DNA of 64,000 bases, taken from positions 740,109 through 804,108 of the forward strand of contig JAJHZJ010000757.1 in the NCBI GenBank assembly GCA_023548195.1. The letters run 5' to 3'. The position numbers were made by a program, and so were the translations under genes. Positions 32,255-43,420 of this stretch are shown here, in pieces (the first letter of the stretch is position 1; every line of letters begins with the position of its first letter). Source of the stretch: Bettongia penicillata ogilbyi (taxonomy: Eukaryota; Chordata; Mammalia; Diprotodontia; Potoroidae). The notes beneath the pieces were generated by a model. It was not told the DNA's origin, ran no database searches, and saw only the letters and a list, made by a program, of their open reading frames with translations.

Positions 32255-32505
32255 TCTGGTGTTCTTAATTTGGGATCCATGGACCCGTAAGGGGCCTGTA
32301 GATAGATTTCAGGAGGTGGTATGGACAGAGATTAGAAAAATAATTATATCTTTATTTCAACATAGTTGGCTTTCTTTGTAATCCAATGTATTATATTTTA
32401 TGAATTTAAGATAACTGTTCTCAGAAAGGGTTTGTAGGTTTCAATAGGTTTCAAAAGAGTCTGTAACACACAAATATATTAAGGACTCCCTGCCATAGAG
32501 GGACT
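32255..32505. mobile_element. hAT-Charlie-type MITE
   Basis: Begins 'tggtgttcttaatttgggat' and ends 'cacaaatatattaaggactc', with the inner 'tttcaacatagttggctttc' and 'gttctcagaaagggtttgta' in an order known from Charlie-type nonautonomous hAT elements. No transposase. Confidence 0.55.
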
Positions 32506-32715
32506 ATTCTAAATGATGGCTAGGTTCTCTGTTTCTCAACCCCCACTCCACACAATAACCCTATATTATCTGTATCATAACTAAAATTTCAGACATTTCT
32601 GAACTTAAGTGGGACCTAGATCATTATTCAGATTGGAATCTTTTCTAATGCTATGTATGATTCACCTTTTCAGCACATAGGCATTTGGGGGATGCTTCCA
32701 TTCCATCTTTAGTTC
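32506..32715. other. Nothing recognised
   Basis: Short unannotated stretch before the L1. Confidence 0.35.
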
Positions 32716-32729
32716 CATCAGTTGCCTTT

Positions 32730-35009
32730 TTTGTTTTATTTGTTTTCAGTTTTTTACCATCACTTCCATATATCTTAGATTTTCCCCCTTCCTTTTCTAC
32801 CTTCCCCCATCTATCCCCCCTCCCTCCATGAGATGGTGTGTAATCTTATATAGGTTCTACACGTATATTCTTATTAAATACATCTTCACCTTAGTCATGT
32901 TGCATAGAAGAATTAAAATGAATGGGAAAAACCATAAAACAAAACAAAATAGAACATAACACAAGAAAAAATGGTCTGCTTCATTCTGCGATCCAATTCC
33001 ATAGTTCTTTCTCTAGATGTGGAAGGTGTTTTACCTCAAGAGTCTAATGGGAATTTTTTAGGTCCTTGCATTGCTATGAAGGACTGAGTCTACCAGAAAA
33101 ATTCTTCACACACTGTGGTCTTTGCTGTGTACAAAGTTCTTATGGTTCTGCTCCTTTCACTCAGCATAAGTTCATATAAGTCTTTCCAGGCCTTTCTGAA
33201 GTCTTTCTGTTCATCATTTCTTATAGCACAATAGTATTTCATTACATTCATATACCACAATTTGTTCAGTCATTCCCCAATTGATGGACATCCCCTTGAT
33301 TTCCAGTTTTTGGCTATCATAAATAGCTGCTATAAATATTTTTGTACATGTGGGATCCTTTCCCATTTTTATGATCTTTTTGGAGTACAGTCCTAGAAGC
33401 AATATTGCTGGGTCAAAGAGCATGCACATTTTTGTAGTCCTTTGGGCATAGTTCCAAATTGCTCTGCAGAATGGTTAGATCAGCTCACAGCTCCACCAAC
33501 AATGAATTACTGTTCCAACTCTCCCACATTTTCCCACAACATTTATCTTCCTGTTTTGTCATGTTGGTCAATCTGATAGGTATGATGTGGTACCTCAGAG
33601 TTGTTTTAATTTGTATCTCTCTCATCAATAGTGATTTACAGCATTTTTTATGTGTCTATAGATAGTTTTTATGTCTTCCTCTAAAAACTGCCTGTTCATA
33701 TCCTTTGAGCATTTATCAATTGGGGAATGGCTTGTATTCTTGTGAATTTGACTCAGCTCTCTATATATTTTAAAAATGAGGTCTTTATCACAGACACTAG
33801 TCGCAAAAATTCTTTCCAAGTTTTCTGCTTCCCTCCTAATCTTGGTTGCATTCGGTGTGTTTGTGCAAAAAGTTTTCAATTTAATGCAATCAAAATTATC
33901 CAATTTGCACTTCATAATGTTCTCTATCTCTTGTTTTGTCATAAATTTCTCCATTCTCCACAAATCTGACAAATATTGCTCCCCTGAGTTGTTTATAGTA
34001 TCAATCTTTTTATGTAGATCATGCATCCACTTGGATTTGATTATTGTATATGGTGTCAGGCATTGGTCTATGTCCAGTTTCTGCCATACTGTTATCCAAT
34101 TTTCTCAGAAGTTTTTGTCAAACAGTGAGTTCTTATCCCAGAAGTTGGGGTCCTTGGGTTTATCAAATAGTAGATTGCTATGTTCATTGACCACTGTGTC
34201 TTGAGTACCTAATCTATTCCACTGGTCTATCCCTCTATTTTTAACCAGTACCAAGTGGTTTTGATGATTGCTGCTTCACAATACAATTTGAGATCTGGTA
34301 GTACTAGGCCACCTTCCCTACCATTTCTTTTCATTAATTCCCTTGATATTCTGGACCTTTTGTTCTTCCAGTTGAATTTTGATATTTTTTTTAACTCTAG
34401 AAAATAATTATCTGGTAGTTTCATTGGTATGGCACTGAATAGGTAAATTAATCTAGGTAGGATTGTCATTTTTATTATATTAGCTTGGCCTACCCATGAG
34501 CAACCGATATTTTTCCACTTACTTAGATCTGACTTTATTTGTGCAAGAAGTGTTTTGTAATTTTGTTCATATAGTCCCTGGGTTTGTTTTGGCAGGCAGA
34601 CTCACAAGTATTTTATAGGGTTAGAATTTTTCTATCTCTTGCTGTTGGGCTTTGTTACTAATATATAGGAATGCAGAAGAATTGTGTAGGTTTATTTTGT
34701 AACTGCAACTTTGCCAAAGTTGTTTATTATTTCAAGTAGTTTTTTACTTGATTCTCTGGGATTCTCTAAGTATATCATCATATCATCTGCAAAGAGTGAT
34801 AACAGTTACCATTACATATAATGCTTGCTGATGGTTTTAGGTAGATACTGCTTATTATTTTGTGGAAGGTTCCACTTATTCCTATGCTCTCCAGAGTTTT
34901 CAATAGGAATGTATTCCTATTGAATTGTATTTTGTCAGAGGCTTTTTCTTCATCTATTGAGATAATTATATGGTTTCTGTTAGTTTTGTTGTTGATCAAT
35001 AATGCTGAT
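32730..35009 (-). mobile_element. L1, 5'-truncated, with target duplication
   Basis: 2.28-kb L1 with perfect 14-bp flanks 'catcagttgccttt' (32716-32729 and 35010-35023). Its tail is at 32730, on the minus strand. It starts within the ORF2 RT domain ('[16 protein letters not shown]' at the right edge) and runs to the 3'UTR. Small internal losses near 34615 and 34805 remove parts of the RT, including the block with the catalytic aspartate pair. Confidence 0.92.
33214..34999 (-). pseudogene. L1 ORF2 relic (RT to C-terminus)
   Basis: Frames in order: 34999-34778 (RT start, '[15 protein letters not shown]'), 34469-34227 ('MTILPRLIYLFSAIPMKL', 'KISKFNWKNKRSRISREL'), 34026-33625 ('SGEQYLSDLWRMEKFMTKQE', 'SPIDKCSKDMNRQFLEEDI') and 33429-33214 ('IKGMSINWGMTEQIVVYEC'). 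Frameshifts separate them. Sequence is closer to the L1 at 49419 ('DLWRMEKFMTKQEIGNIMKC') than to the L1 at 10849. Confidence 0.88.
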
Positions 35010-35023
35010 CATCAGTTGCCTTT

Positions 35024-35375
35024 CTTCAATATAAATAGATATTGAATTATATATTGAATTATATATTCAATATAAAAAGAGAACATGACTGTTCCATGAT
35101 GCTTGGGTCCCCAACCACAGCTGCTTTTTGTCTGCCCACCCAAGTCTCGGTATATGTCATAGTGGAACAACGCTGCTTATGGCAAACTTTGTACCACGAT
35201 CTGCATTTATGTGTGTCTCCTGTTATCAAGTATATGTTGAGAAAAGCATGCAAAATCACTGGAATTACACACTTGGCACATAGATAGTGCTTGAAGCTGT
35301 TTGCTGAATTGAATTGTGTCAAATGTGTGGTTTCCTGTTTCTCCAAACCTTCCTTTTATTTTCTAAGTGAGGTGT
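35024..35375. other. No gene recognised
   Basis: Includes an AT-rich inverted repeat at about 35049-35073 with 10-bp arms 'tatattgaat' and 'attcaatata'. Open frames here show no motif. Confidence 0.4.
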
Positions 35376-35379
35376 AGTA

Positions 35380-35475
35380 AAAACCAAAGTGGCTTTGGAT
35401 TCAGAGCCCAGACATTCACATTCATCTCTATCACTTACCACCTATGTGCCCTTGAGTAAGTCATTCATCTTGGGT
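35380..35475 (+). repeat. MIR fragment
   Basis: 'gtggctttggattcagagcc', 'acctatgtgcccttgagtaa' suggest a MIR head and core. Confidence 0.55.
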
Positions 35476-35479
35476 GGAA

Positions 35480-35703
35480 GTTGGATAGTGCAATGCTAGA
35501 GTTGGAGTCAGAAATAGCTGAGTTCAAATCCTGCATCAGATATTGTGATCCTGGGCAAGTCACCTGTTTCAGCTCATTTCTTCATTTCTTATTAAGTGGG
35601 GATAATAACAGCACCTACCTTATAGAGCTCTTGTGAGGATCACATGAGACAACATATGTATAGTACTTTGCAAACCTTAAAGTGCTATATAAATGCCATC
35701 ATT
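35480..35703 (+). repeat. MIR SINE, nearly complete
   Basis: 'gttggagtcagaaatagctg', 'gatcctgggcaagtcacctg', 'ggggataataacagcaccta', 'gagctcttgtgaggatcaca', 'gcaaaccttaaagtgctata' give head to tail in order. Confidence 0.85.
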
Positions 35704-35802
35704 TAACTTCTCTGGGCCTTAAGTTTCCTTATGATTAAGATTTATTATGATTAGGTTAGATGATTTCTTCTAGTCCCTTTAAATTCTAGATTTATGATTC
35801 TA

Positions 35803-36045
35803 TGGGGGCAGTTAGGTTGCACAATGGACAGAAGGCTGGGCCTAGAGTAAGGCTCATCTTCTTGAATTCAAATTTGGCCTCAGATCCTTCTTGGCCAAGT
35901 AACTTAACCCTCAGTTTGCCTCAATTTCCTCATCTGTAAAATGAGCTGGAGAAGGAACTGGAGAATTACTCCAGAATCTCTGCCAAGAAAATCCCAAATG
36001 GAGTCATGGAGAGTCAGACAGGACTGAAAATGTCTGAAGAAATGA
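35803..36045 (+). repeat. CORE-SINE (MON1/THER1-like)
   Basis: 'gggggcagttaggttgcaca', 'tcctcatctgtaaaatgagc', 'ccaagaaaatcccaaatgga', 'gtcagacaggactgaaaatg'. Near full length. Confidence 0.85.
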
Positions 36046-36049
36046 TCCT

Positions 36050-36360
36050 AAGCCCAGCTCTCTATTTTAGTTACTGTTCTTTGGGTACGTAAGGAGAGGG
36101 GAACAATCTTATGACTTGCTGCTCTCAGATCTGGAGTCACTTTTAGCATGAAACAAGAAGAAAGTACAGGTAATTGGAAGTGCTTCTCTTCTCAACCAGA
36201 GTTTCAGACAATTTGAGGTCATGCATGTAGAGAAAAGGGGCTGTAGGAGTTGAGGAATATTTTGACTCCTAGAATTCTGTTGAGAGACCTGTTCCACAAT
36301 GAGCTTGAATAGTTGGTCATTTATGTATAGATGTGTGAAATATGAATGTTTAGTTCTCAG
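36050..36360. other. Nothing recognised
   Basis: Short unannotated stretch. The 103-residue minus frame here shows no family motif. Confidence 0.35.
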
Positions 36361-36361
36361 A

Positions 36362-36600
36362 GGAGAAGTATAGCACAGATACACATGAAAGTGCCTAGGA
36401 TTTGAAGTCAGCAGAACCAAGTTTGAATATCCCCTCCAATATGTATTTGCTTAGTGACTTGGGGCAAGTTCCTTCGCCACTCTGGTTTTTAACTCCCTTA
36501 CCTATAAAACAGGGATAATAATATTTATGCTTCCTACTTAAAGGGATGGTGAGGCAATTACTTTGTAAACCTTAAAATGATGCATAAAATGATTACTACT
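36362..36600 (+). repeat. MIR SINE
   Basis: 'gatttgaagtcagcagaacc', 'agtgacttggggcaagttcc', 'acagggataataatatttat', 'tttgtaaaccttaaaatgat'. Confidence 0.7.
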
Positions 36601-37560
36601 CAGCAAATGCCTGTGTGATGCTTTTCTCCCCTTGATTATTGTGTATGTTGTTTTCCTGGTTCTGTTTACTTCACATTTCATCAGTTCATTTTTGGTCTTC
36701 TTATGCTTCTCTGAATTCATTATATACAGTGTTCCAAAAGTCTTAGTGTAGGTTAAAACTTTTTATTCATTTAAGCTGCTAAATTTTATTTTTAAGCTCT
36801 ATGTTTTAGAAAATAATTTAAATAAGGTTTTTAAAAAAAGCTTTGAACTACACTAAGACCTTTGGATCACAGATTTGTTGCTTCCTGTAGCAGAATAATG
36901 TTACTTGTTCTACATTTTTTCGGTTGTTCCCCAGTCAATGAGCATCAACTTTGGTTTGAATTCTTTGGTATTAAAAAAAATATTGCCGCAATTATTTTAG
37001 TATATAAATGATCTATCTTTGGGATGTAAACCACACAGTGAGACCTCTGAATCAGAGGGCATGGAGTTTTTAGTCATTTTTTTAAAAGCATAACTCCAAA
37101 TTGCTTTCCAGAATAGCTGATTCAAGTTATGCTTCACCCAACAGCAAGGAGTAGTATACCTGTCTTTCTGTAGTACTTTCATTATTGACTATTTCCATCT
37201 TTTGTCATCTTTGCCAATTTTCAAAGTAGAAAATAAAACTTCAAAATGGTTTTCAATTTTCATTAGTGTATTTGGGGTAATCTGTCACATAGCTGTAAAT
37301 AATTGGTGACTTTTAAGAATTATTTGTTAATACCCTTTCACCATTGGGGAATGGTTCAGTTTAATATATTTCTATTAATTCTTTCTTCATCTTGAATATC
37401 AGATCGCTATTATAGTTGTTTGATTGTAAGGCTTTTCCCTAGTTGATCAGCTTCCTTTTTTCCTAGTTACACCGATTTTATCCCTGTAGCATCTTTTCAT
37501 TTTATGTAATCACTATTATCTGTTTTATTTTACTTTTAGTTTTTAATGTCACTCTTCCAT
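36600..37560 (-). mobile_element. Old L1 fragment, split by a MITE
   Basis: Minus-strand L1 3' region and ORF2 C-terminus: 'ctggttctgtttacttcaca', 'gttccccagtcaatgagcat', 'ttgctttccagaatagctga', 'ccattggggaatggttcagt'. More diverged than the three named L1 copies. The mariner-type MITE at 36727-36872 interrupts it. Confidence 0.75.
36727..36872. mobile_element. mariner-type MITE, 146 bp
   Basis: Terminal inverted repeats of 22 bp match at 19 of 22 positions: left 'cagtgttccaaaagtcttag', right (opposite strand) 'ctgtgatccaaaggtcttag'. A TA (36725-36726) precedes the left end, the mariner target preference. The interior is AT-rich with no frame. Terminal sequence is like the MITE at 9412. Confidence 0.75.
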
Positions 37561-37564
37561 ATTG

Positions 37565-38660
37565 TTGTAATAAGATGTCTGTTCTCACTTGAAAATAAAC
37601 AATTGAGTGGAAAATTGTACTTATCTCTCAGTTAATTACACCATTGGTTGAAACAGAATACCACAAAGACAAGAAACACTGCTCAGGTGGTGGTAGAATA
37701 CTCTAATTGCAGGCAAAGTGACAGAGAGGAAATGAAAGTCTCTGGAGAGCTGAGTTTGCAAACGTATAAAGTAATGACAGTAATGTCGCAGATGGCTTTG
37801 CTAAATATTTTCTGGGTCAGTGCAAATTTCTGTGGGACAAATGGAGTAGATGGGAATCTAATGGTTTTGGTGAACCATGTGCAACAACTTTTCAGTTTAA
37901 AGGTTGAAGGCCCCACTGGGGACTGCTTGAGGGCTCTTCCAGACTCAAGATTTTTTTTTTAAAGAGAGATATATTTCATCAATTGTAGGGAAAGCAAGGG
38001 AGGACAAACATAGGATTCTTTTAGGAAGAAGGTCTCTAAGAACTTTTTTCAATGAAGAATAAATTAGCTTCTCATGTTCACAAGCCATGGGAAGCAACCT
38101 GAATAATTGAATGTTTAGGAAAGAGGAAAGGTTTATAAAAGAAGAAAAAAAGCAGTAAAGAGTCTCCGTCTGCATATGATTCTAAAAAGAAGGTGGAACC
38201 AGTGGATTTGTAGGGAGGTTAATTGTATGATAAAAGTATCATAAAGTTACAAAATGATCATTGAGACTTTAGGATACATGGATACTGACAGGATTGGTTG
38301 ATTTAAACATTTCCCTCATTAGGGCTTTGACAATGATGCTTACTCCTGATGGTCGCCAGTCATGACCATAAATGCCATTGAGGTCAGTAATGAATGGTAC
38401 AGACCTACCTCTTCCATACTGGTTTTGAGCTAAGCGGTAATGACAGTAGGAAAGAAGGAGAAAGGCAGCCATTACAATAATTATTAGAAGGACTTGGGTT
38501 ATAGCCTAGATTAGGAATTTTATAGGCATAGGGGAATTCCCTGAGTAAAGTCTATCTAACAATACAAATTGAATTTTTCTCTAAAACCTGTGTTCTTATA
38601 GAGAGTCCATAGCCTAGAAGACTAAGAGGCTAAACTTGTCCATGGTTACATAGTCAAGAA
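37565..38660. other. Repeat-poor interval, no gene recognised
   Basis: Frames at 37648-37962 (plus, 104 residues) and 38175-37945 (minus) have no identifiable domain. Confidence 0.4.
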
Positions 38661-38669
38661 GGAAGGAGA

Positions 38670-38965
38670 AGTATTTAATAAGTGTCTACTTATGTGCTAA
38701 ACATTATGCTAAGCACTTCACAAATATCTCCCCCCCAAAAAAGATCCTTGTAAATTGTTACATTGTAACAATTGTAAGATTGCTGGTTCTATGATTTTAA
38801 CCTGATTTCAGAGGTGAGGAAATGGAGACAAGTAGAAGTTAAATGACTTGTCCAGAGACACTCTTCCAGTAAGTGTCTGAGGTAGAATTTGAACTCCAGC
38901 CTTGCTGATCCAGATGCAGTGCTCTGGCTGGTGTACCATCTAGTTTCCTCTAGTCAGTATGTGTC
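38670..38965 (-). repeat. MIR/L2 antisense with short perfect inverted repeat
   Basis: 'taagcacttcacaaatatct', 'cagaggtgaggaaatggaga', 'tttgaactccagccttgctg' give antisense MIR order. 38753-38773 is a 9-bp perfect inverted repeat ('aattgttac' / 'gtaacaatt', 3-bp loop). Confidence 0.6.
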
Positions 38966-38984
38966 AGAGGCAGAATTTGAATCC

Positions 38985-39490
38985 ATATTTTCCTGGTTGT
39001 GAGACCAGGGGGAAAGGAAGGGGAAAAAAAGTAAAAAGTGTATAGCAGAGAACAAAAGACAACCTACAAGGAAGCAAAGAAAAAAATGGACAACTTTTAA
39101 CACAATATGCAGTATTTAATATATAGGCTTTCTTGAAATGGAAATTTAATGCTATATATTTTTTATCCTCTCCTACATTCTGTTATGCACATGACATATT
39201 TTTCTTTTCTTATTTTATATTTGTTTTAATATTTATTTATAATATTTCTTTTTCTTTTCTTATGTAGTTAAATTTTAGTATTCAAGTCTAAAATAAAAAA
39301 AGATTAAAAAAACTATGACTAGACTCCATACTGCCTCTATGATAAAATTATATTAAATGATATACTTGTATTGTATAATTAAATAATAAATTAACAGAAT
39401 TTATTCTAATATAATTTATAATAATTATAATTTGTATTTTACTACAATAATTTGATACCATTCGAAAAGCTTATTTCAGATGATTAAATA
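38985..39490. other. AT-rich interval, nothing recognised
   Basis: Very AT-rich, with 'taatataatttataataatt' type text. No gene or named repeat. Confidence 0.4.
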
Positions 39491-39494
39491 TGAA

Positions 39495-39660
39495 TAATAA
39501 TTTCTTACATTTGTATAAAACTTTACACTTTTTAAAGGATTTTTACATCTTTTCCCATTTGATCTTCTCAGTGGCCCTGAAAGGTGGATAAAATGTATGG
39601 CATTATCCCAAATGGGATGAGGCCTAGAGAAATTAGGAAATGTGTTTAAGATATCATATA
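39495..39660 (-). repeat. MIR fragment
   Basis: 'atttgatcttctcagtggcc' and 'aaaggtggataaaatg' are antisense MIR tail blocks. Confidence 0.55.
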
Positions 39661-39676
39661 GAATGATAGTATATGT

Positions 39677-39931
39677 TTTTGTTGTTGGATCTTTTCAGTT
39701 GTGTCTGACTCTTTCTGACCACAATTGGGATTTTCTTGGCAAAGATAGTGGAGGGATTTGCCATTTCCTTCTCCAGCTCATTTTACAGATGAGGAAACTG
39801 AGGCAAACAGGGTTAAGTGATTTGCCCAGAGTCACACAGTCAGTAGATGTCTGAGGCCAGATTTGAAGTCAGGAAGAGGAGTGACTCCTGTTTCCAGGCC
39901 TAGCACTCTACTGTGCCACCTAGCTGCTCCT
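39677..39931 (-). repeat. CORE-SINE (MON1/THER1-like)
   Basis: 'cagttgtgtctgactctttc', 'gggattttcttggcaaagat', 'ttttacagatgaggaaactg', 'ccagagtcacacagtcagta', 'gtgccacctagctgctcc'. Near full length, antisense. Confidence 0.88.
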
Positions 39932-39934
39932 AAC

Positions 39935-40585
39935 AGTGTGTATTACTGGAAATATTAGTTCTAGAATCCAGGGCTCCAGATTCCTAGTTCAGGACCCATT
40001 TCAGTATACCAGAAAATTGCAATCAGTAACATATGGAAGTCCAGGGGACCGAACAGTATAGTGGAAACCTTAGTGGGGTGGAAGTGAGGATGCTAGGGAG
40101 GGAGGGGAATAGTTGGATAACAAGGTTCCAAGGATCAGCCAAGCGCAGACTGAGACTGGGAAGAAAATGGTCTTCAAAGCATTTAGGAAATAAATAGAAA
40201 AAAAATGCTTAACATAGCTTGAAAAGTCTTAAATGGACCTTGAAAATTTACAAACTGAAAGGAAAACTCTGAATTATTTCAAAGGCATAGGGAAGGACCA
40301 GGATTCTCTATAAAGGTTTCCATTTTGTTAATGTCTTCAAAGAAAAGAAAGTGTTGCTTGAAAGGTCAGAGGGAGTTAAGGCCAGCTAATGACCTAATCA
40401 TTAGATGGAAACAGATGGAACCTAAACAGGGGGCAGGCCAGGTTCATGTTCGTTGGTTAGACCTTAAAGGGATAGGTATAATAATTTTTGAAGATTATCC
40501 TGTTTGTCTGCAACACTCAAGACAGTATGGTCTTTGGGAACATGAAAATATTTACGTAGCCTTGTATATAGCTTATTTGTAGGTG
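39935..40585. other. No gene recognised
   Basis: No named repeat. The 85-residue plus frame at 40325 has no motif. Confidence 0.4.
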
Positions 40586-40589
40586 GTTG

Positions 40590-40735
40590 TTTGCATATTG
40601 TTTGCCTCATTAAGCTATGAACTCTGTGGGAACAAAGACTGTGTTTTGCCTTTTTTAAATCTGTAGTGCTCAGTGCCTTTTAGGGGCGCATAGAAGGTGC
40701 TTAAGAAATTCTAACTGATTGACTGAATGATCTAA
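40590..40735 (+). repeat. L2 LINE 3' end
   Basis: 'cattaagctatgaactctgt', 'gtagtgctcagtgcctttta', 'ttctaactgattgactgaat' fit the L2 terminus. Confidence 0.65.
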
Positions 40736-40739
40736 TCTG

Positions 40740-41050
40740 TCTGATATTTTATTTTATGCAGACTGCAGAATTTAAGAGAGTTTCCTGATTAAGAGTATAT
40801 ACCACGTTTACTTTATGATGCCTAAATGACTATGAACTTTTTGAAGGCATTATATAAAACCTAGGGAAACTAAGCAATGTAGCATTTTAAATTAATATGT
40901 CAGTTGCTCTTTACTATCTCAGATGGAATTTCCTTGGAAACTTTTACTTTTAAAGTTAAAGATAGTCTTGTGAATAAAGTATATAAATAGATATAAATAA
41001 CTATTATAAATAAATATATATTGTAAAAAAAGTAATAAAGTAAATATTAT
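40740..41050. other. AT-rich, nothing recognised
   Basis: Ends in a TATAAATA-rich simple sequence at 40975-41050. Confidence 0.4.
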
Positions 41051-41054
41051 AAAT

Positions 41055-41215
41055 AAAGGCTTGTGAAAAGAGCACCAGACTTAGGATCAGAAGACTTTGA
41101 TTCAAGTACCAGCAGTGAAATCTACAAGTCGTGTTGCTGAGGGTATGTAAGGCTCTCTGAGCTGTGGTTTCCTCATTCACGAAATGAGGATAATGATGCT
41201 TGTAGCAACTTCTTT
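41055..41215 (+). repeat. MIR fragment
   Basis: 'agagcaccagacttaggatc', 'cctcattcacgaaatgagga', 'taatgatgcttgtagc'. Confidence 0.6.
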
Positions 41216-41339
41216 ATTCAACATTTCCAACTTTCTTTACTTCTTTTTGTAATCTTTATCCAACCTTCTTCATACAAGGAAGAGGTTTTTAAGCCATTAT
41301 ACACTATATCGATGTAAGTTGTTTATTATTATTATTGCC

Positions 41340-41470
41340 CTTTATTAATCATTGAGTCCAAATATCTTATTTTAAAATGGAAGATACTAGGGCCCAGTTA
41401 AATTCAGTAATTTGCTCAAATAACCAGTAAGCAGCACTCTGAATTATTTTATGCCAGGACAAAACCCCTT
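41340..41470 (-). repeat. MIR fragment
   Basis: 'cttattttaaaatggaagat', 'aatttgctcaaataaccagt' resemble an antisense MIR core. Confidence 0.45.
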
Positions 41471-41483
41471 TCTTCTATACCAG

Positions 41484-41862
41484 TGGTTTGCAAAATGTGG
41501 TCCAGAGATTCTTGAGTATCCCTGAAACAATATCAGAGGTCTATAAGCTTAGGGCTATTTTCATGAAAATGCTAAAACATTTTAGTTTATAAGCCATATA
41601 AACACAAGCTCTTTAGGAGGGGTGGTCCTCAATGATATTATGATCCACTTCCTTGCACAAGAGCAAATTTTGTTATATATTTGAAAGGAATTGCATATTA
41701 TGCATAGTAGATTTGAAGTTTCATGTGCAATCATCTTTTTTATTGTACTATGTTATAGAAATGCTTGCTTCATTCCATAAATTAAAATTTTCTTTGAATT
41801 TAGACTTTTAAAAAGAATGCAAAGTGGTCCTAAGACAAAAAACGTTTGAGAACTCTGTTCCA
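41484..41862. mobile_element. hAT-Charlie-like element with an L1 3' end inside
   Basis: Outer ends 'cagtggtttgcaaaatgtgg' and, from the other strand, 'cagagttctcaaacgtttt' form a Charlie-like terminal repeat. 41700-41805 inside is foreign (see next entry). Confidence 0.5.
41700..41805 (+). mobile_element. L1 3' end, about 100 bp, nested
   Basis: 'gtttcatgtgcaatcatctt', 'actatgttatagaaatgctt', 'cataaattaaaattttc' is the sense form of the L1 3' terminus seen in antisense at 4330-4410. Extreme 5' truncation inside a hAT relic. Confidence 0.65.
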
Positions 41863-41879
41863 CACTGACTTTCCAAAGT

Positions 41880-42752
41880 CCCATTCCTAAATATCCACCC
41901 ACAGAATAGTGTGTGAAAATTCAAGCAGTCTTTTCTGAGAAAGTAGTTGGATCCTCTTTCTTTCCATTCATTCTGCACAGCAGAAGTTTATAATCGCTCA
42001 TTGCCAACTTAGCAGGTGGAGTAAGACCATTGCTGGCAATCAATAATGTTTTCTCCAATGCTAGGCATCATATTGTCCTGGGCAGAGAAGTGGGTCATAA
42101 TATCATTGATCATGGTCCTGTTAGGCAGTCAGTTAGAAGTAACTTCAATAGTTTGTCATATGGCCTTTGGAGATTTTGAAATATGTCAGAGCAAAAATTA
42201 ATCAGCTATAATTATCATGCTTAATTTCATTAAGTGTTCTGCTTACCATTTTGTATTACTTGGACACATTTTGAAAATTGAACCCTGAGACCAAAAAAAA
42301 ATATCCAACAGAAAACAAAAACAAAAAACTAGATAAAAGATTTATACTCCCATCCTGGACTCAAGGCAAAAAAGTGTTTGCTTTGAAATATGGCAACCAG
42401 TTCTTTCTCTGAACACATAACTCAGCAGCAAAATAAATATTTTGTAAATGATCTTTCCAGCTCTTGGGCATGCATTTCATTCATTATCTTTCTCCTATTA
42501 AAAAAATGAAGTGGGGGGAAGCTTTTAGTAATTTTATTCTTTGCAAATCAGAATTCCAACAGCACATTTTTCAGGTTCACTGATCAGATTAAATACCCCT
42601 CGCTTCCAAATAGCAAAGATCAACGCTGTACATATGTTTTGATATAGTTCTAATCTTATTTTCAGTTAGGGAGTCAACCCCCACCTCTGGGGACATGCCC
42701 AACTCCTGTTTTCATTAACTTCTTTTCCCCTTGGGTTCATTTGGATATTCAG
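41880..42752. other. Repeat-poor interval upstream of candidate exon
   Basis: No named repeat in about 0.87 kb. The pyrimidine-rich stretch at 42700-42735 precedes the candidate exon. Confidence 0.4.
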
Positions 42753-42822
42753 ATTATGCCGAAGTGGATGCTACAGTCATTATTCCTTCTGGATTGGGTG
42801 AATCACCATCTGCAGATATCAT
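42753..42822 (+). CDS. Candidate 70-bp internal exon of an unidentified gene
   Basis: A pyrimidine-containing stretch ('cttcttttccccttgggttc') and an AG (42751-42752) lead into 70 bases, followed by a perfect donor GTAAGT at 42823. If the first two bases complete a split codon, the rest reads 'YAEVDATVIIPSGLGES', then PSADI, and two bases carry over. The incoming intron would be phase 1 and the outgoing phase 2. A second frame (starting ATT ATG) is also open; the third has a stop. I cannot name the protein. The surrounding 1.4 kb is free of recognised repeats, which fits constraint but does not prove it. A 70-base chance frame is common, so the case rests mainly on the splice sites. Confidence 0.38.
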
Positions 42823-43310
42823 GTAAGTGATAATGTTGGCATTGACCCAAGGTCTACCTTTGCAACCATGAGTGTTCTCTCTGAGATTTGCCATCTGGAC
42901 TTTTCTTAAGCCAGTGATGGAAAAAAAAGTGTGTGTGGTGGGGGATATTGAGAAGGGTTTTGCTACTGAGTTATATGATTAGATTAAAAATGAATTGTGA
43001 TATTTTAAATCAAAACCTTTTCTGTCTCAGCTTAGGAAAAAGAGCATAAGTTTTATCTTTTTTTTCCCTCTGACTTCATTTATCTATAGCAGTGTTCTTA
43101 GTCATCACTTGCTGCAGGGATGTTAAGCCTCCTGCATTCTTTTAGGAGAGAAATAGAAAAGTAATTTGATGATAAAAAACTAAAAATTTTGTAAGGCTAC
43201 GAACTGGACTTACTTTTAAGTGGTTGAGGCATTGATGCATCTTTATTATAGTCTCAGAAATCCTGAAAACCATTTACAGTATTAATAATCCCAGACACAA
43301 TCTCATAAAA
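42823..43310. other. Repeat-poor interval downstream of candidate exon
   Basis: Begins with the donor GTAAGT. No named repeat or further exon recognised. Confidence 0.4.
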
Positions 43311-43314
43311 TGAA

Positions 43315-43420
43315 TAGATGGATGAAAATATATTTATATAGTATTTACTATATTCCAAGAACTATGCTAAGTGCTAGAGACTACACATGCAAAAGTCAAA
43401 GAGTTTCTTCTAATGTTTGT
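43315..43420 (-). repeat. L2 LINE 3' end
   Basis: 'tagtatttactatattccaa' and 'actatgctaagtgctagaga' are the complement of the L2 terminal block. Confidence 0.65.
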
